A stretch of 64,000 nucleotides of DNA from Coriobacteriaceae bacterium AM100-PB1-1D-6A (GCA_027660625.1 JAQDNC010000011.1:1-64000), one strand, 5' to 3'; counted from the first letter of the stretch, positions 8,239-17,077 are shown. Program-made: numbers and translations. The notes: a model not told the origin generated them from the letters alone.

Positions 8239-9192
8239 TTAGTTGCCCGATGCCGTGCCTTGGCTCGAGTTGTCAGATGCCGTGCCGGAAGCGGTTCCGC
8301 TCGAGCTGTTAGTGCTGCTGTTGTCGGTAGATCCCGTTCCCGATGTGGTGTCGCTCGTTTGGTCGCCCGTGCTCGGCTGCGAGCCGTCAGTCGTTTGGCT
8401 TGAGTCGGTCGTGCCGGATTGCGTGCCGCTGCTGTTCGTAGAGGAATTGGCGCCCTGCGATTGGCTTTGGGTGTTCGAGGACGAATCGGTAGAGGTAGAA
8501 CTGTCTTGCGTGCCGTCCGCCTGTGCCTGCTGATCTTGCGACTGGGTGTTGCCATTTGCATCGCTCTCGGTCGTGCGCGACGAAAGGATTGGCTCGGGGC
8601 GCTCGCCCAGACCCTCACCGGCGGTGGTGATAAGGATGGCGCCGGCGCAGGCGATGACCGCGACGATGGCGATGGCGATCGAGAAGATGATGACCTTCTT
8701 TTGCGTCTGGCTACGCTCGGCCGCCGCCTTGGCGCGCAGACTGTTGGGGGCAACGCGCGCCGTGGTCGCGCGCCCCGCAATCTGGCGCATCTCTTGCGTA
8801 GTCGCGGCGCCGCCCAGGTGCTCCTCGGCATTAAATTCAACGGGCTCATAGGCGCCGGCGGGGTAGTCGACGTCGGCGTGCGTACCTTTGAGGGCTTCGG
8901 CGCTGGCAGAGATAAAGTGGCGGTAGACCTGCGAAGACACAACGGTGATGACCGAGCTCACGGCGGCGCCAATCACCGAGCCGGCAATGCCGATCTTTGA
9001 AGCAAGCGCCACGCTCGTGGCGGCAGCTGCGGCGCCGGCGATGATCTGGGGAATGGAAATGTCGTCGAACAGGCCCTTTTTGGGTGCGATGGCCATGGTC
9101 TGTCCGATGGAATGGTTTTCGTGAACGCCGTTGTTGAGCGCGGCCGGTGTCATGACGCGCGTGCGCGGCGCGTCGGTGTACTTGGTTGTCAT
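8239..9192 (-). CDS. Membrane protein with Ser/Thr/Gly/Asn-rich extracellular tail
   Basis: 317 aa from the ATG at 9192 (GGGAGG upstream); the longer open frame lacks a ribosome site. An Ala-rich membrane hairpin lies near residues 45-85. A charged cytoplasmic stretch follows, with a further membrane helix at ~175-200 (VIIFSIAIAIVAVIACAGAI). The last ~105 residues are almost only Ser, Thr, Gly, Asn, Gln and Asp, so this is a flexible surface stalk. No sortase motif. Such tails are often heavily glycosylated or act as spacers. Function unknown. Confidence 0.7.
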   Translation of the reverse strand: MTTKYTDAPRTRVMTPAALNNGVHENHSIGQTMAIAPKKGLFDDISIPQIIAGAAAAATSVALASKIGIAGSVIGAAVSSVITVVSSQVYRHFISASAEALKGTHADVDYPAGAYEPVEFNAEEHLGGAATTQEMRQIAGRATTARVAPNSLRAKAAAERSQTQKKVIIFSIAIAIVAVIACAGAILITTAGEGLGERPEPILSSRTTESDANGNTQSQDQQAQADGTQDSSTSTDSSSNTQSQSQGANSSTNSSGTQSGTTDSSQTTDGSQPSTGDQTSDTTSGTGSTDNSSTNSSSGTASGTASDNSSQGTASGN

Positions 9193-9367
9193 ACGGGGTC
9201 CTCCCGGTGTAAATCTGCTTCGTTTCGTGTAGCCATCAGGGTACCCACCAGATGTGAATCGTACGTGACATTTAACAGATACCATCAACTCATCAAGGGG
9301 GGCTTGCTGTCTTTGGCGAAATAGCTTGATGCTAAACTGGACTTACGATTGCAAGGTGGTTTACGTG

Positions 9368-9586
9368 ATGTACCCGTATATGACATTCGAAGACGGTACC
9401 GAGGTCATTCATTCTGACCTGATTACAGATGGCGATATCGAAAAGGTTATCGTGCATTTTGAGCGACCGACGGCAGAGGGCTTCGACTCCGCTCGTTGTG
9501 AGTTGCCTTCCTGTTCGTGGACTGACTGGGAAGGGCATTTTACTCAGAGTGAAAAACGAGCTTTCGAAGAGTGTTTGAGCAAATAA
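9368..9586 (+). CDS. Small conserved-looking protein of unknown function
   Basis: 72 aa from the ATG at 9368. The open frame begins earlier at a TTG (9326), but the 14 extra residues look unlike coding sequence. Sequence starts MYPYMTFEDGTEVIHSDLI and contains VIVHFERPTAEGFDSARCE. It is soluble and acidic with no recognisable domain. Possible ribosome site GGTGG eight bases upstream is weak. It opens an AT-richer patch and may be part of the same acquired block as the next two genes. Confidence 0.5.
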   Translation: MYPYMTFEDGTEVIHSDLITDGDIEKVIVHFERPTAEGFDSARCELPSCSWTDWEGHFTQSEKRAFEECLSK

Positions 9587-9686
9587 TTTAGATTAGTTCG
9601 AGTTTAGTTCGAATAAAGAAGCTGAATGCGATGACCTAAAGCGTATGCATTTTTAGTATTAGATGCGTATGAAATGGAGGATGTGA

Positions 9687-9968
9687 ATGGATGAGCTAAT
9701 AGACTTTAAAAAACGATTTCTCAAGAATGGCGAGCTGGTTTCAATTCCAAAAAAGGAAAGCTATAAAAGAATCATGCTGCTATGGGCCGTCTCTTTCTTT
9801 GAATTAAATACAAGTTATACGGAGCTTCAGGTTAATCGTGTGCTGTCACAGCTCTATCCTGATTATGCCGTGTTGAGGCGGTATTTGGTTGATTATGGAT
9901 TCCTATTAAGGGATGAACGAGGCCTGAAATACGAGGTCAATCGTAATGTTCACGGTATTGAGAGCTAG
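9687..9968 (+). CDS. DUF2087-domain protein
   Basis: 93 aa. Pattern GELVSIPKKESYKRIMLLWA, then YTELQVNRVLSQLYPDYAVLRRYLVDYGFLLRDERGLKYEV, is the DUF2087 fold (a winged-helix-like domain often fused to or next to transcription regulators). Strong GGAGG ten bases before the ATG. Its last 23 bases overlap the start of the MFS gene, so they are translationally coupled. It could act as a DNA-binding regulator of the transporter (inference). Base composition is distinctly AT-richer than the flanking genes. Confidence 0.8.
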   Translation: MDELIDFKKRFLKNGELVSIPKKESYKRIMLLWAVSFFELNTSYTELQVNRVLSQLYPDYAVLRRYLVDYGFLLRDERGLKYEVNRNVHGIES

Positions 9969-11130
9969 CCGTCCGGTTCGGGTCCTATATATTGCTAGAG
10001 GGATAAGCGAAATAGGCAATTGGTGTGCGAATATTGCTTTGCCAATGCTGATTTACGAGGTAACTCACGATGTTTCTGCAACTGCTTTGATGGTCTGCTG
10101 CAGATTTGCCCCCTCTCTGTTTTCAGTTGCGCTCGCGCAGCTGCCTCAGAAGATGGGTATCGGGACACTACAGGCCATGAGATTGGCAGACTTAATTCGC
10201 GCGGGATTATTCGTTTGCTATATTTTTGTTGATAGTAAATGGAGTATGTTTGCTATTACGTGCGCGGTATCGCTTTGCCGAACGGTTGAAATACCCTGCT
10301 TTTACTCGTTGTTAAGAGCCAATACGAATAGTATCAATCGCGACGTAATTAATAATTCGTTTGGGTTTCTGCAGAATTTGATGATGGTTCTGGGGCCAGT
10401 TGCCGGCGGTTTTGTTGTCGCTCAATTTGGGGCGGAGGCTGTTCTTGCATTAGACGCGCTATCTTTTGCCGCGTCGTTCTGGTTGCTGCGAGATGTTCCG
10501 TCGGTTATCGAGGTTAATGATAAAGAGGGGATAAGCAAAAATGAAAAAAACAGGACTGCATTTAGTGGTCTTAGCGCGAAGCACTTGGCAATTGGTTTCC
10601 TATTAATCGATATTTCTAGTGGCGTGGCATTCGGCTCTCTGAATTCTCTTTTGCCAGCTATAGCGCAATTGCAATTTGACTCGTCATCGATACAATACGG
10701 ATTCCTTCAGAGTAGTCTTACAATCGGACTGTTGTTCGGAAATACAATATATGGTCGTTTAATCAGTGGTTCCGATTGCGTTAAATCATATTGTTTTGTG
10801 ACGTATCTTGCGCTCGGTGCGTATCTGGCGTTTGGCTATCGCTATGCGTCTGGGATATCGTTTATTTTCCTTTTTATCGTCGGTGCCGGAAACGCCATTC
10901 AAGATGTGCTTCTCATAACATCGCTGCAGGATTTGGCGAGAGACGGATCTGAATCGATAGGCCTGTTTTCAATTAGGGAGTCTTTGCAATCGGTTGCTGT
11001 TGTTATTTCAACACTCCTTGTTTCGCTGTTCACGAGCATCGCGATGTTCTCAATTCTCGTTACAGGACTTGGTGTTTTTTCAATTATGATGGTAGTTGTG
11101 TTTCAATTGAATTATTTGCGAAAGATGTGA
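9946..11130 (+). CDS. MFS transporter of the MFS_3/EntS-like exporter type
   Basis: 394 aa with about 12 hydrophobic segments. It opens with a short cytoplasmic R-rich lead and the motif ISEIGNWCANIALPMLIYEV, typical of the enterobactin-exporter/macrolide-efflux branch of the major facilitator superfamily. It is probably a proton-driven exporter of a drug or siderophore-like compound in the cytoplasmic membrane. Overlaps the DUF2087 gene, suggesting one unit. Codon use is AT-leaning (many ATA, TTA, AAT, CGA), unlike neighbouring nadE or ettA, pointing to relatively recent transfer. Confidence 0.8.
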   Translation: MFTVLRASRPVRVLYIARGISEIGNWCANIALPMLIYEVTHDVSATALMVCCRFAPSLFSVALAQLPQKMGIGTLQAMRLADLIRAGLFVCYIFVDSKWSMFAITCAVSLCRTVEIPCFYSLLRANTNSINRDVINNSFGFLQNLMMVLGPVAGGFVVAQFGAEAVLALDALSFAASFWLLRDVPSVIEVNDKEGISKNEKNRTAFSGLSAKHLAIGFLLIDISSGVAFGSLNSLLPAIAQLQFDSSSIQYGFLQSSLTIGLLFGNTIYGRLISGSDCVKSYCFVTYLALGAYLAFGYRYASGISFIFLFIVGAGNAIQDVLLITSLQDLARDGSESIGLFSIRESLQSVAVVISTLLVSLFTSIAMFSILVTGLGVFSIMMVVVFQLNYLRKM

Positions 11131-11178
11131 CGTTGATATGCCTTAATTTTTGAAATACATGCTCTTAGCACAGGTTGG

Positions 11179-11205
11179 CCTCTCAGTAAACTGGGAGGTT
11201 GCTTT
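11179..11205 (+). terminator. Terminator after the MFS exporter
   Basis: CCTCTCAG (11179-11186), TAAA loop, CTGGGAGG (11191-11198) with one wobble, then TTGCTTT. Closes the AT-rich block before nadE. Confidence 0.65.
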
Positions 11206-11265
11206 GGCTAGTTAGAGATATGTGAACGTCCGTTAGACTGAATCTCAGGGTAGAAGGGGCCTCCA

Positions 11266-13266
11266 GTGTCCAGATCAACAAAGCAATGCTGCGTTTCGGC
11301 TAATAAGAACGATGGCTTTTTGCGTGTGGCGGCGGCGTCGCCGCAGATTCGCGTCGCCGATGTCGAGGGTAATGCCGAGGTTGCGCTGGTGGCTGTTCGC
11401 GATGCTGCCGAGTGCGGCGTTCGCGCGCTGGTGCTGCCCGAGCTTAACCTGACCGGTTATACCGCGGCCGATTTGTTCCATAACCGCACACTGCTGCATG
11501 CCTGCGAGACCGCACTGGCACATATTCTCGATGAAACTCGCGAGCTGCCGATTGTCTTTACCGTCGGTCTTCCCGTTGCGGTTGCCGAGAATATCTACAA
11601 CTGCGCCGCCGTGTGCTGCGCGGGCGAGCTTTTGGGTCTCACGGCCAAGAAGTATTTGCCCAACTATGGCGAGTTCTATGAGCGCCGTTGGTTTGCTCCG
11701 GCGCCTGCGGATACCGTGTGGGTTGAATTTGCCGGTCAGGGTCCGGTCCCGCTGGGTTCGGGGCTTGTCTACCGCTGCTGCGATGAGGACGCCGAGGATT
11801 TGGTGCTCGGTATTGAGGTCTGCGAGGACCTGTGGGTGCCGGCACCTCCTTCGACCGAGATGGCGCTTGCCGGTGCCACGGTGATTCTCAACCCCTCCGC
11901 TTCCGACGAGATTATCGGCAAGGCGGATTACCGCCGCAGCCTCATCTCTAACCAGAGTGCGCGCCTGTACTGTGCCTATGCCTATGCAGACGCGAGCGAG
12001 GGCGAGTCCACGACCGATATGGTCTTTGCGGGCGAGAACCTTATCTACGAAAACGGCTCTAAGCTGGCGGCGACGAAGCTCCTTACCTGCGATATGGCGA
12101 TTGCCGATGTCGATCTTGACCGTCTGGTTGCCGAGCGCCGCCGCTCGACGACGTGGACGCGCGCGGACGATGCGCCGGAGGCCACGACCGTTGAGTTTTC
12201 GTTTGAGGGCGTGCTCTCCGAGACTCCCGTCCTGCGCAACGCCTGCGACATTGACCGCGTTTTCCCTCGCGCGCCCTTTGTACCGGCCGACCATGGAGAC
12301 CTGGCCGAGCGCTGCGAGACTATCCTCGATCTGCAGACTGCGGGCCTCAAGACCCGCCTTGCCCATACGGGTACCAAGGCTGCCGTCATCGGCCTTTCCG
12401 GCGGCCTCGATTCCACACTGGCGCTACTCGTGACCGTGCGTGCCTTCGATGCGCTGGGGCTGCCGCGCACGGGCATCACTGCCGTGTCCATGCCCGGCTT
12501 TGGCACGACGCATCGCACCAAGTCGAATGCCGAGTTGCTCGCCCGCGACCTGGGCGTGAGCTTCCGCGAGGTTTCGATCCACGCGGCCGTGGAGCAGCAC
12601 TTCAAGGACATTGAGCACGATCCGGCCGTCCAAGACGTGACCTATGAGAACAGCCAGGCGCGCGAGCGTACGCAGATTCTGATGGATCTGGCCAACCAGG
12701 CTGGCGGTTTTGTCATCGGCACGGGCGACCTGTCGGAGCTGGCGCTCGGCTGGGCTACCTATAACGGCGACCACATGAGCATGTACGCCGTCAACGCGAG
12801 CGTGCCCAAGACGCTTGTGCGCCATCTGGTGCGTTATGCCGCCGATGTCTTTGGCGGGCGTATTGCCGAGACGCTGCTCGACATCCTCGATACGCCGGTG
12901 TCCCCCGAGCTTCTGCCGCCCACGGGCGACGGCGAGATTGCGCAGAAGACTGAGGATTTGGTGGGCCCGTACGAGCTGCACGACTACTTCCTCTATTACC
13001 TGCTGCGTTTTGGCTTTGAGCCCGGCAAGATCTACCGCATGGCGCTCAAGAGCTTCGAGGGTGTCTACGATGCTAAGACCGTCCACACGTGGCTGCGTAC
13101 GTTCTACCGTCGCTTCTTTGCCCAGCAGTTTAAGCGCAGCTGCCTGCCCGATGGTCCCAAGGTGGGCTCGGTGACGCTCAGCCCGCGCGGCGATTGGCGT
13201 ATGCCGAGTGACGCCAGCTCGCATCTGTGGCTTGCGCAGATCGACGCGCTCGATCCAATTGACTAA
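11266..13266 (+). CDS. nadE: Glutamine-dependent NAD+ synthetase
   Basis: 666 aa, the two-domain type. Residues ~15-300 are a nitrilase-type glutaminase with the Glu-Lys-Cys triad: LPELNLTGY, TAKKYLPNYGEFYERRW, and C186 in GIEVCEDLW. Residues ~345-640 are the synthetase with PP-loop LSGGLDSTL near 380, and GTGDLSELALGW and HMSMYAVNAS binding the substrate. It converts deamido-NAD, ATP and glutamine to NAD+, the last step of NAD synthesis, in the cytoplasm. Start is the GTG at 11266 preceded by AAGGGG. Followed by its own terminator. Confidence 0.93.
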   Translation: MSRSTKQCCVSANKNDGFLRVAAASPQIRVADVEGNAEVALVAVRDAAECGVRALVLPELNLTGYTAADLFHNRTLLHACETALAHILDETRELPIVFTVGLPVAVAENIYNCAAVCCAGELLGLTAKKYLPNYGEFYERRWFAPAPADTVWVEFAGQGPVPLGSGLVYRCCDEDAEDLVLGIEVCEDLWVPAPPSTEMALAGATVILNPSASDEIIGKADYRRSLISNQSARLYCAYAYADASEGESTTDMVFAGENLIYENGSKLAATKLLTCDMAIADVDLDRLVAERRRSTTWTRADDAPEATTVEFSFEGVLSETPVLRNACDIDRVFPRAPFVPADHGDLAERCETILDLQTAGLKTRLAHTGTKAAVIGLSGGLDSTLALLVTVRAFDALGLPRTGITAVSMPGFGTTHRTKSNAELLARDLGVSFREVSIHAAVEQHFKDIEHDPAVQDVTYENSQARERTQILMDLANQAGGFVIGTGDLSELALGWATYNGDHMSMYAVNASVPKTLVRHLVRYAADVFGGRIAETLLDILDTPVSPELLPPTGDGEIAQKTEDLVGPYELHDYFLYYLLRFGFEPGKIYRMALKSFEGVYDAKTVHTWLRTFYRRFFAQQFKRSCLPDGPKVGSVTLSPRGDWRMPSDASSHLWLAQIDALDPID

Positions 13267-13334
13267 GGTGGGCTAAATTGAACCAATACGGGGATGGCAA
13301 GCGTTAGACTTTTGCAATCTGATGGCCCGTATCG

Positions 13335-13366
13335 CGCGGCGCTCTTGTCGGAGCGCCGCGTTTTTT
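13335..13366 (+). terminator. Intrinsic terminator between nadE and the aminotransferase
   Basis: CGCGGCGCTC (13335-13344) pairs with GAGCGCCGCG (13351-13360), followed by six T. It ends only 18 bases before the next start codon. The aminotransferase must therefore be read through it or start inside, so the hairpin could also lie in that gene's leader. Confidence 0.9.
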
Positions 13367-13384
13367 ATATCGAAAGGTGGCACC

Positions 13385-14548
13385 ATGCAAGCATCGCAGC
13401 GTCTCGATCGCTTTGGCGCGGAGGTCTTCGCCTCGCTCAACAACAAACTTCTCGCGCTGAAGGCTCAGGGCAAGACCATTTACAACATGAGCGTGGGCAC
13501 GCCCGACTTTAAGCCGTACGGCCACGTGGTCGAGGCGCTCACACAAGCCGCCCAGGATCCCGAGATGTGGAAGTATGCCCTGCGCGACCTGCCCGAACTC
13601 AAGCAAGCCGTGTGCGATTACTATGAGCGTCGCTTTGGCGTTTCGGGCATTACGCCGTCCATGGTGCAGTCGTGCAACGGTACGCAGGAGGGCGTGGGCC
13701 ACTTGGGCCTGGCTCTGCTCGATCCGGGTGACACCATTCTGGTTCCCGATCCGTGCTACCCGGTCTTTGAGGCGGGTGCCAAGATCGCCGATGCCAAGCT
13801 CGAGTACTATCCGTTGGTTGCCGAGCATAATTACCTGCCCTATGTGGCTGGTATCGATCCCGAGGTGGCCGATCGTGCCAAGTATATGATCGTGTCGCTG
13901 CCTGCGAACCCGGTCGGCTCGGTGGGCACGCCCGAGGTCTACGAGGAGATTATCGCTTTCGCCCGCGAGCACGACCTGCTCATTGTCCATGACAACGCGT
14001 ACTCCGACATCGTGTTCGACGGCGAGCCGGGCGGCAGCTTCTTGCAGTATCCCGGTGCGCTTGAGGTGGGCGTGGAGTTCTTCTCGCTCTCCAAGTCGTT
14101 TAACGTCACCGGTGCGCGTATCGGCTTTTTGGTCGGCCGCGAGGACGTGGTCTCTGCCTTTGCCAAGCTGCGCGGCCAGATCGACTTTGGCATGTTCTTC
14201 CCGATCCAGAAGGCCGCCATCGCGTGCCTTAATGGCCCGCGCGATGAGGTCGAGGCGCAGCGTCTGAAGTACCAGGAGCGCCGCGATGCCCTGTGCGACG
14301 GTCTTGAGGGCCTGGGCTGGGAGCGTCCCAACGCGCATGGCTCCATGTTTGTGTGGGCCAAGCTTCCCGGTGGCCGCACCGATTCCATGGCGTTTTGCGA
14401 GGAACTTATGGAGAAGGCCGGCGTTGTGGTGACGCCGGGCGCGAGCTTTGGTCCTTCGGGCGAGGGGCACGTGCGCATGGCGCTGGTCCTGCCGCCCGAC
14501 CAGATCGCTTTGGCTGTCGAGGCCATTCGCGAGGCGGGCCTGTATTAG
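13385..14548 (+). CDS. Class I/II PLP aminotransferase
   Basis: 387 aa from the ATG at 13385 (GAAAGGTGG upstream); the longer frame runs through the terminator hairpin and is rejected. Fold-type I features: NGTQEGVGHLGLALLDPGD for the cofactor phosphate, LPANPVGSVGTPEVYEEI, VHDNAYSDIVFDG, and the Schiff-base lysine K237 in SLSKSFNVTGARIGFLVG. This resembles the LL-diaminopimelate/alanine/aspartate aminotransferase branch (DapL/AlaA-like). Because the window also carries the acetylated DapH route, this enzyme is more likely a general alanine or aspartate aminotransferase. Substrate not resolved. Confidence 0.85.
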   Translation: MQASQRLDRFGAEVFASLNNKLLALKAQGKTIYNMSVGTPDFKPYGHVVEALTQAAQDPEMWKYALRDLPELKQAVCDYYERRFGVSGITPSMVQSCNGTQEGVGHLGLALLDPGDTILVPDPCYPVFEAGAKIADAKLEYYPLVAEHNYLPYVAGIDPEVADRAKYMIVSLPANPVGSVGTPEVYEEIIAFAREHDLLIVHDNAYSDIVFDGEPGGSFLQYPGALEVGVEFFSLSKSFNVTGARIGFLVGREDVVSAFAKLRGQIDFGMFFPIQKAAIACLNGPRDEVEAQRLKYQERRDALCDGLEGLGWERPNAHGSMFVWAKLPGGRTDSMAFCEELMEKAGVVVTPGASFGPSGEGHVRMALVLPPDQIALAVEAIREAGLY

Positions 14549-14630
14549 AAGGCTATTTCGACTCGTCAATAGCTCGAAACCGATTTCGTGCAGTTATTTT
14601 ACGAATCCTGCAAATAATTTCGGTAAACGG

Positions 14631-14723
14631 TCGATATTTGGATGCGAATAGGAGCATAATCAAAGTCCCGATTGGATGTATTGGGATTACGGCAAGCCGC
14701 TCGGGTCGTTCCCGGGCGGCTTG
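14631..14723 (+). promoter_or_regulatory. ldh promoter and leader with terminator-like hairpin
   Basis: A weak -35 TCGATA (14631-14636) and a -10 CATAAT (14655-14660) precede a perfect 13-bp hairpin with a TCGTT loop: stem 14693-14705 pairs with 14711-14723, then TTGTTTG runs on. The start codon is at 14750, leaving no room for a promoter after the hairpin. It therefore belongs to the ldh leader, as an attenuator, stabiliser or upstream terminator. Confidence 0.5.
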
Positions 14724-14749
14724 TTTGTGGAGAGAGATGGGAGTTTCTA

Positions 14750-15700
14750 ATGGTTAACGAGAAGAAGGTCGCTATTGTCGGCTGCGGTTTCGTCGGCTCG
14801 TCGTCGGCGTTCGCGTTGATGCAGAGCGGTCTGTTCTCCGAGATGGTCCTCATCGACGTGGACAAGAACCGCGCCGAGGGTGAAGCCCTGGATATCGCGC
14901 ACGGCATGACGTTTGCCGAGCCGATGAAGATCTACGCCGGCGATTATTCCGATGTCGCCGACGCCGCCATGATCGTCGTCACCGCTGGCGCTGCCCAGAA
15001 GCCCGGTGAGACCCGCCTGGATCTGGTTAACAAGAACGTCAACATCTTTAAGTCCATTATCCCCGAGATTAAGAAGTCTGGCTTCGACGGCATTCTGCTC
15101 ATCGTCTCCAACCCGGTTGATGTTCTGACCTATGCCGCCATCAAGATGTCCGGCCTGCCCGAGGGCCATGTCATCGGCTCCGGCACCGTGCTCGACACCG
15201 GCCGTCTGCAGCAGATGCTCGGCGCTCACGTCGAGGTTGACCCGCGCGATGTCCAGGCCTATGTCATGGGTGAGCACGGCGACTCCGAGTTTGTCGCTTG
15301 GTCCAGCGCCCAGGTTGCCGGCGTGCCGCTGAACACCTTCTGTGAGCTTCACGGTCATCTGGAGCATGAGGCTGCCGAGAAGCGCATCGCCGAGGACGTC
15401 AAGAACTCCGCCTACACCATCATCGAGAAGAAGCACGCCACCTACTACGGCGTCGCCATGGCCGTTAAGCGCATCTGCACTGCCGTCATGCGTGACGAGC
15501 AGACCGTTCTGCCCGTTTCCTCGCTCATGGTGGGCGAGTACGGCCTGTCCGATCTTGCCATCTCCATGCCGACCGTCGTTGGCCGCGACGGCGTTGTCTG
15601 CCGCGTCCCCGTGCCGCTGAATGATGACGAGCAACATGAGCTCACCGCCTCTGCAAGGGCCCTCAAGGACATCATCGATAGCGTCGACTTCTCCTGCTAA
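14750..15700 (+). CDS. ldh: L-lactate dehydrogenase
   Basis: 316 aa. KKVAIVGCGFVGSSSAFALM binds NAD, with the acidic LIDVDKNRAEGEALDIAHG following. VTAGAAQKPGETRLDLVNKN carries the substrate-loop Gln/Arg region, where the Gln in QKPGETR distinguishes lactate from malate dehydrogenases. H176 in MGEHGDSEF is the catalytic proton donor. It reduces pyruvate to L-lactate, regenerating NAD+ in fermentation. Start chosen at the ATG with GGGAG upstream; an upstream in-frame ATG runs through the leader hairpin. Followed by a clear terminator. Confidence 0.95.
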   Translation: MVNEKKVAIVGCGFVGSSSAFALMQSGLFSEMVLIDVDKNRAEGEALDIAHGMTFAEPMKIYAGDYSDVADAAMIVVTAGAAQKPGETRLDLVNKNVNIFKSIIPEIKKSGFDGILLIVSNPVDVLTYAAIKMSGLPEGHVIGSGTVLDTGRLQQMLGAHVEVDPRDVQAYVMGEHGDSEFVAWSSAQVAGVPLNTFCELHGHLEHEAAEKRIAEDVKNSAYTIIEKKHATYYGVAMAVKRICTAVMRDEQTVLPVSSLMVGEYGLSDLAISMPTVVGRDGVVCRVPVPLNDDEQHELTASARALKDIIDSVDFSC

Positions 15701-15733
15701 ATTCGGCTCGTTTAAGCAACAGGCTACAATGAA

Positions 15734-15767
15734 GGCGTCTGGGTCCATGTGACCCGGGCGCCTTTTT
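15734..15767 (+). terminator. ldh terminator
   Basis: GGCGTCTGGGTC (15734-15745) pairs with GACCCGGGCGCC (15751-15762) with wobbles, then TTTTT. Confidence 0.9.
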
Positions 15768-15793
15768 GGTGCAAAGTAACCTGACCCCAATGC
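15768..15793 (+). repeat. 26-bp dispersed motif, copy 1
   Basis: GGTGCAAAG.AACCTG.CCCC.ATGC recurs at 16981-17006 with three differences. Both copies lie in short gaps, upstream of a plus-strand gene. Its CCTG.CCCC core recalls the complement of the GGGACAGG motif at 37329-37336. Confidence 0.6.
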
Positions 15794-15814
15794 GCCATAG
15801 TTGATGGGAGGGCC

Positions 15815-16975
15815 ATGTCGGATTCGCCTAATTTTTTGACCTATGCCCAGACGGCGTTTGATTCGTTTGAGGAGCGGCCGTTCTGCGCGGTGGATAGCCT
15901 GGTCTTTGCGTGGTTGTCCTATTTGCGTTTGCCGGGTGATATGGCGGAGCTGACGAACTGGCAGGGCCTAGACGTGCGCGAGCTGCTGCGTGCCGAGTGC
16001 TACCGGGACATGATTGGCGACTTGTGGGACCCAGAGGGGAGCAGGGCCTTGTTGGAGGCCGTGGCAGCAAGCCCTCGCTACCGTGGCGTGCGCGTTTGCG
16101 GCTATCGTGCCGTGAGCGATGTGGTGGCGACAGAGCAGTTTGCAGCCATGGCGTTCCGGTTTCCGGCGGGGTTTGGTTATCTTTCTTTCCGGGGGACCGA
16201 CAGCACGATTGTGGGCTGGAAAGAGGACTTTAACATGGCGTTCCGATGTCCTGTGCCGGCCCAGGAGTCCGCGGCGCGTTATGTGGACGAGGCGGCGGAT
16301 GCGATTGACGGGCCGCTTTTGTGCGGAGGTCATTCCAAGGGCGGAAACCTTGCGGTGTACGGTGCGGCGATGTGCTCCGATGTCGCCCGTGAGCGAATCG
16401 AACGGGCGTATTCCCATGATGGTCCGGGCTTCGTCGAGGAGTTTCTGAACGGCAACGCCTTTGCTGATCTTTCCGGTCGAATCGACAAGACGCTACCTCG
16501 GTCGTCGATCTTTGGCATGATGTTCGAGACACAGGAGGACTATGCCATCGTTGAGAGCACCGAGTTCAGCCTGCTGCAGCACAATCCCTTTAGCTGGGTG
16601 GTTGATGGTCACGACTTCGTGTACTGTGAGCGTCTGTCCGCCGGTGCTCGATATGTTGATGGCTCCATTCGCGAGATGCTGCTTGCGGTGTCACCTGGCG
16701 AGCGCGAGCGTTTTGTAGATGCGTTGTTCTCCGTGTTTGAGGCTACGGGTGCTGAGCGGTTTGCAGATATCGCTGGGAATCTGCGCGAGAGCCTGCCCGT
16801 GATGCTCCAGGCCACGCAAGGCTTTGACAAGGATACGCGCCGTTTTGTCTCGCAGACCATCGTGGCAATCCTTAAATGCGCACTGCTGCCCAAACGACCC
16901 CAGATCGACATGTCCGCTGCCGGCAAGAGCCTGGCAGAGCAGCTCGAGGCATGGCAGTCCGAACTCCTGCACTAG
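15815..16975 (+). CDS. DUF2974 alpha/beta-hydrolase (Mbeg1-like)
   Basis: 386 aa. The nucleophile elbow CGGHSKGGNLAVYGA places S174 in a lipase-type GxSxG variant (GHSKG). FRGTDSTIVGWKEDFNMAF precedes it, which is the lipase_3-like oxyanion region typical of DUF2974. VDGHDFVYCE later may hold the catalytic His. No signal peptide, so cytoplasmic esterase or lipase of unknown substrate. Ribosome site GGGAGG close to the ATG. Single gene between the ldh terminator and the nucleoid-protein gene. Confidence 0.82.
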   Translation: MSDSPNFLTYAQTAFDSFEERPFCAVDSLVFAWLSYLRLPGDMAELTNWQGLDVRELLRAECYRDMIGDLWDPEGSRALLEAVAASPRYRGVRVCGYRAVSDVVATEQFAAMAFRFPAGFGYLSFRGTDSTIVGWKEDFNMAFRCPVPAQESAARYVDEAADAIDGPLLCGGHSKGGNLAVYGAAMCSDVARERIERAYSHDGPGFVEEFLNGNAFADLSGRIDKTLPRSSIFGMMFETQEDYAIVESTEFSLLQHNPFSWVVDGHDFVYCERLSAGARYVDGSIREMLLAVSPGERERFVDALFSVFEATGAERFADIAGNLRESLPVMLQATQGFDKDTRRFVSQTIVAILKCALLPKRPQIDMSAAGKSLAEQLEAWQSELLH

Positions 16976-16980
16976 CCACA

Positions 16981-17006
16981 GGTGCAAAGCAACCTGTCCC
17001 CGATGC
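16981..17006 (+). repeat. 26-bp dispersed motif, copy 2
   Basis: 23 of 26 positions match the copy at 15768-15793. Lies directly after the DUF2974 stop codon. Confidence 0.6.
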
Positions 17007-17077
17007 ATCAATCTTCGATGCGCTTGGGGCGGGCTCGACCGCTATACTGGTTCGTGCCGAAATCGATCTAGAACGGA

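Noticed and set aside
10020-10232. Alternative 70-codon frame inside the MFS exporter
   Set aside because: Lies fully within the exporter in another frame, with no ribosome site.
11131-11265. T-box or riboswitch upstream of nadE
   Set aside because: Only the exporter's terminator hairpin is visible; no conserved core of a T-box or NAD-sensing riboswitch was seen.
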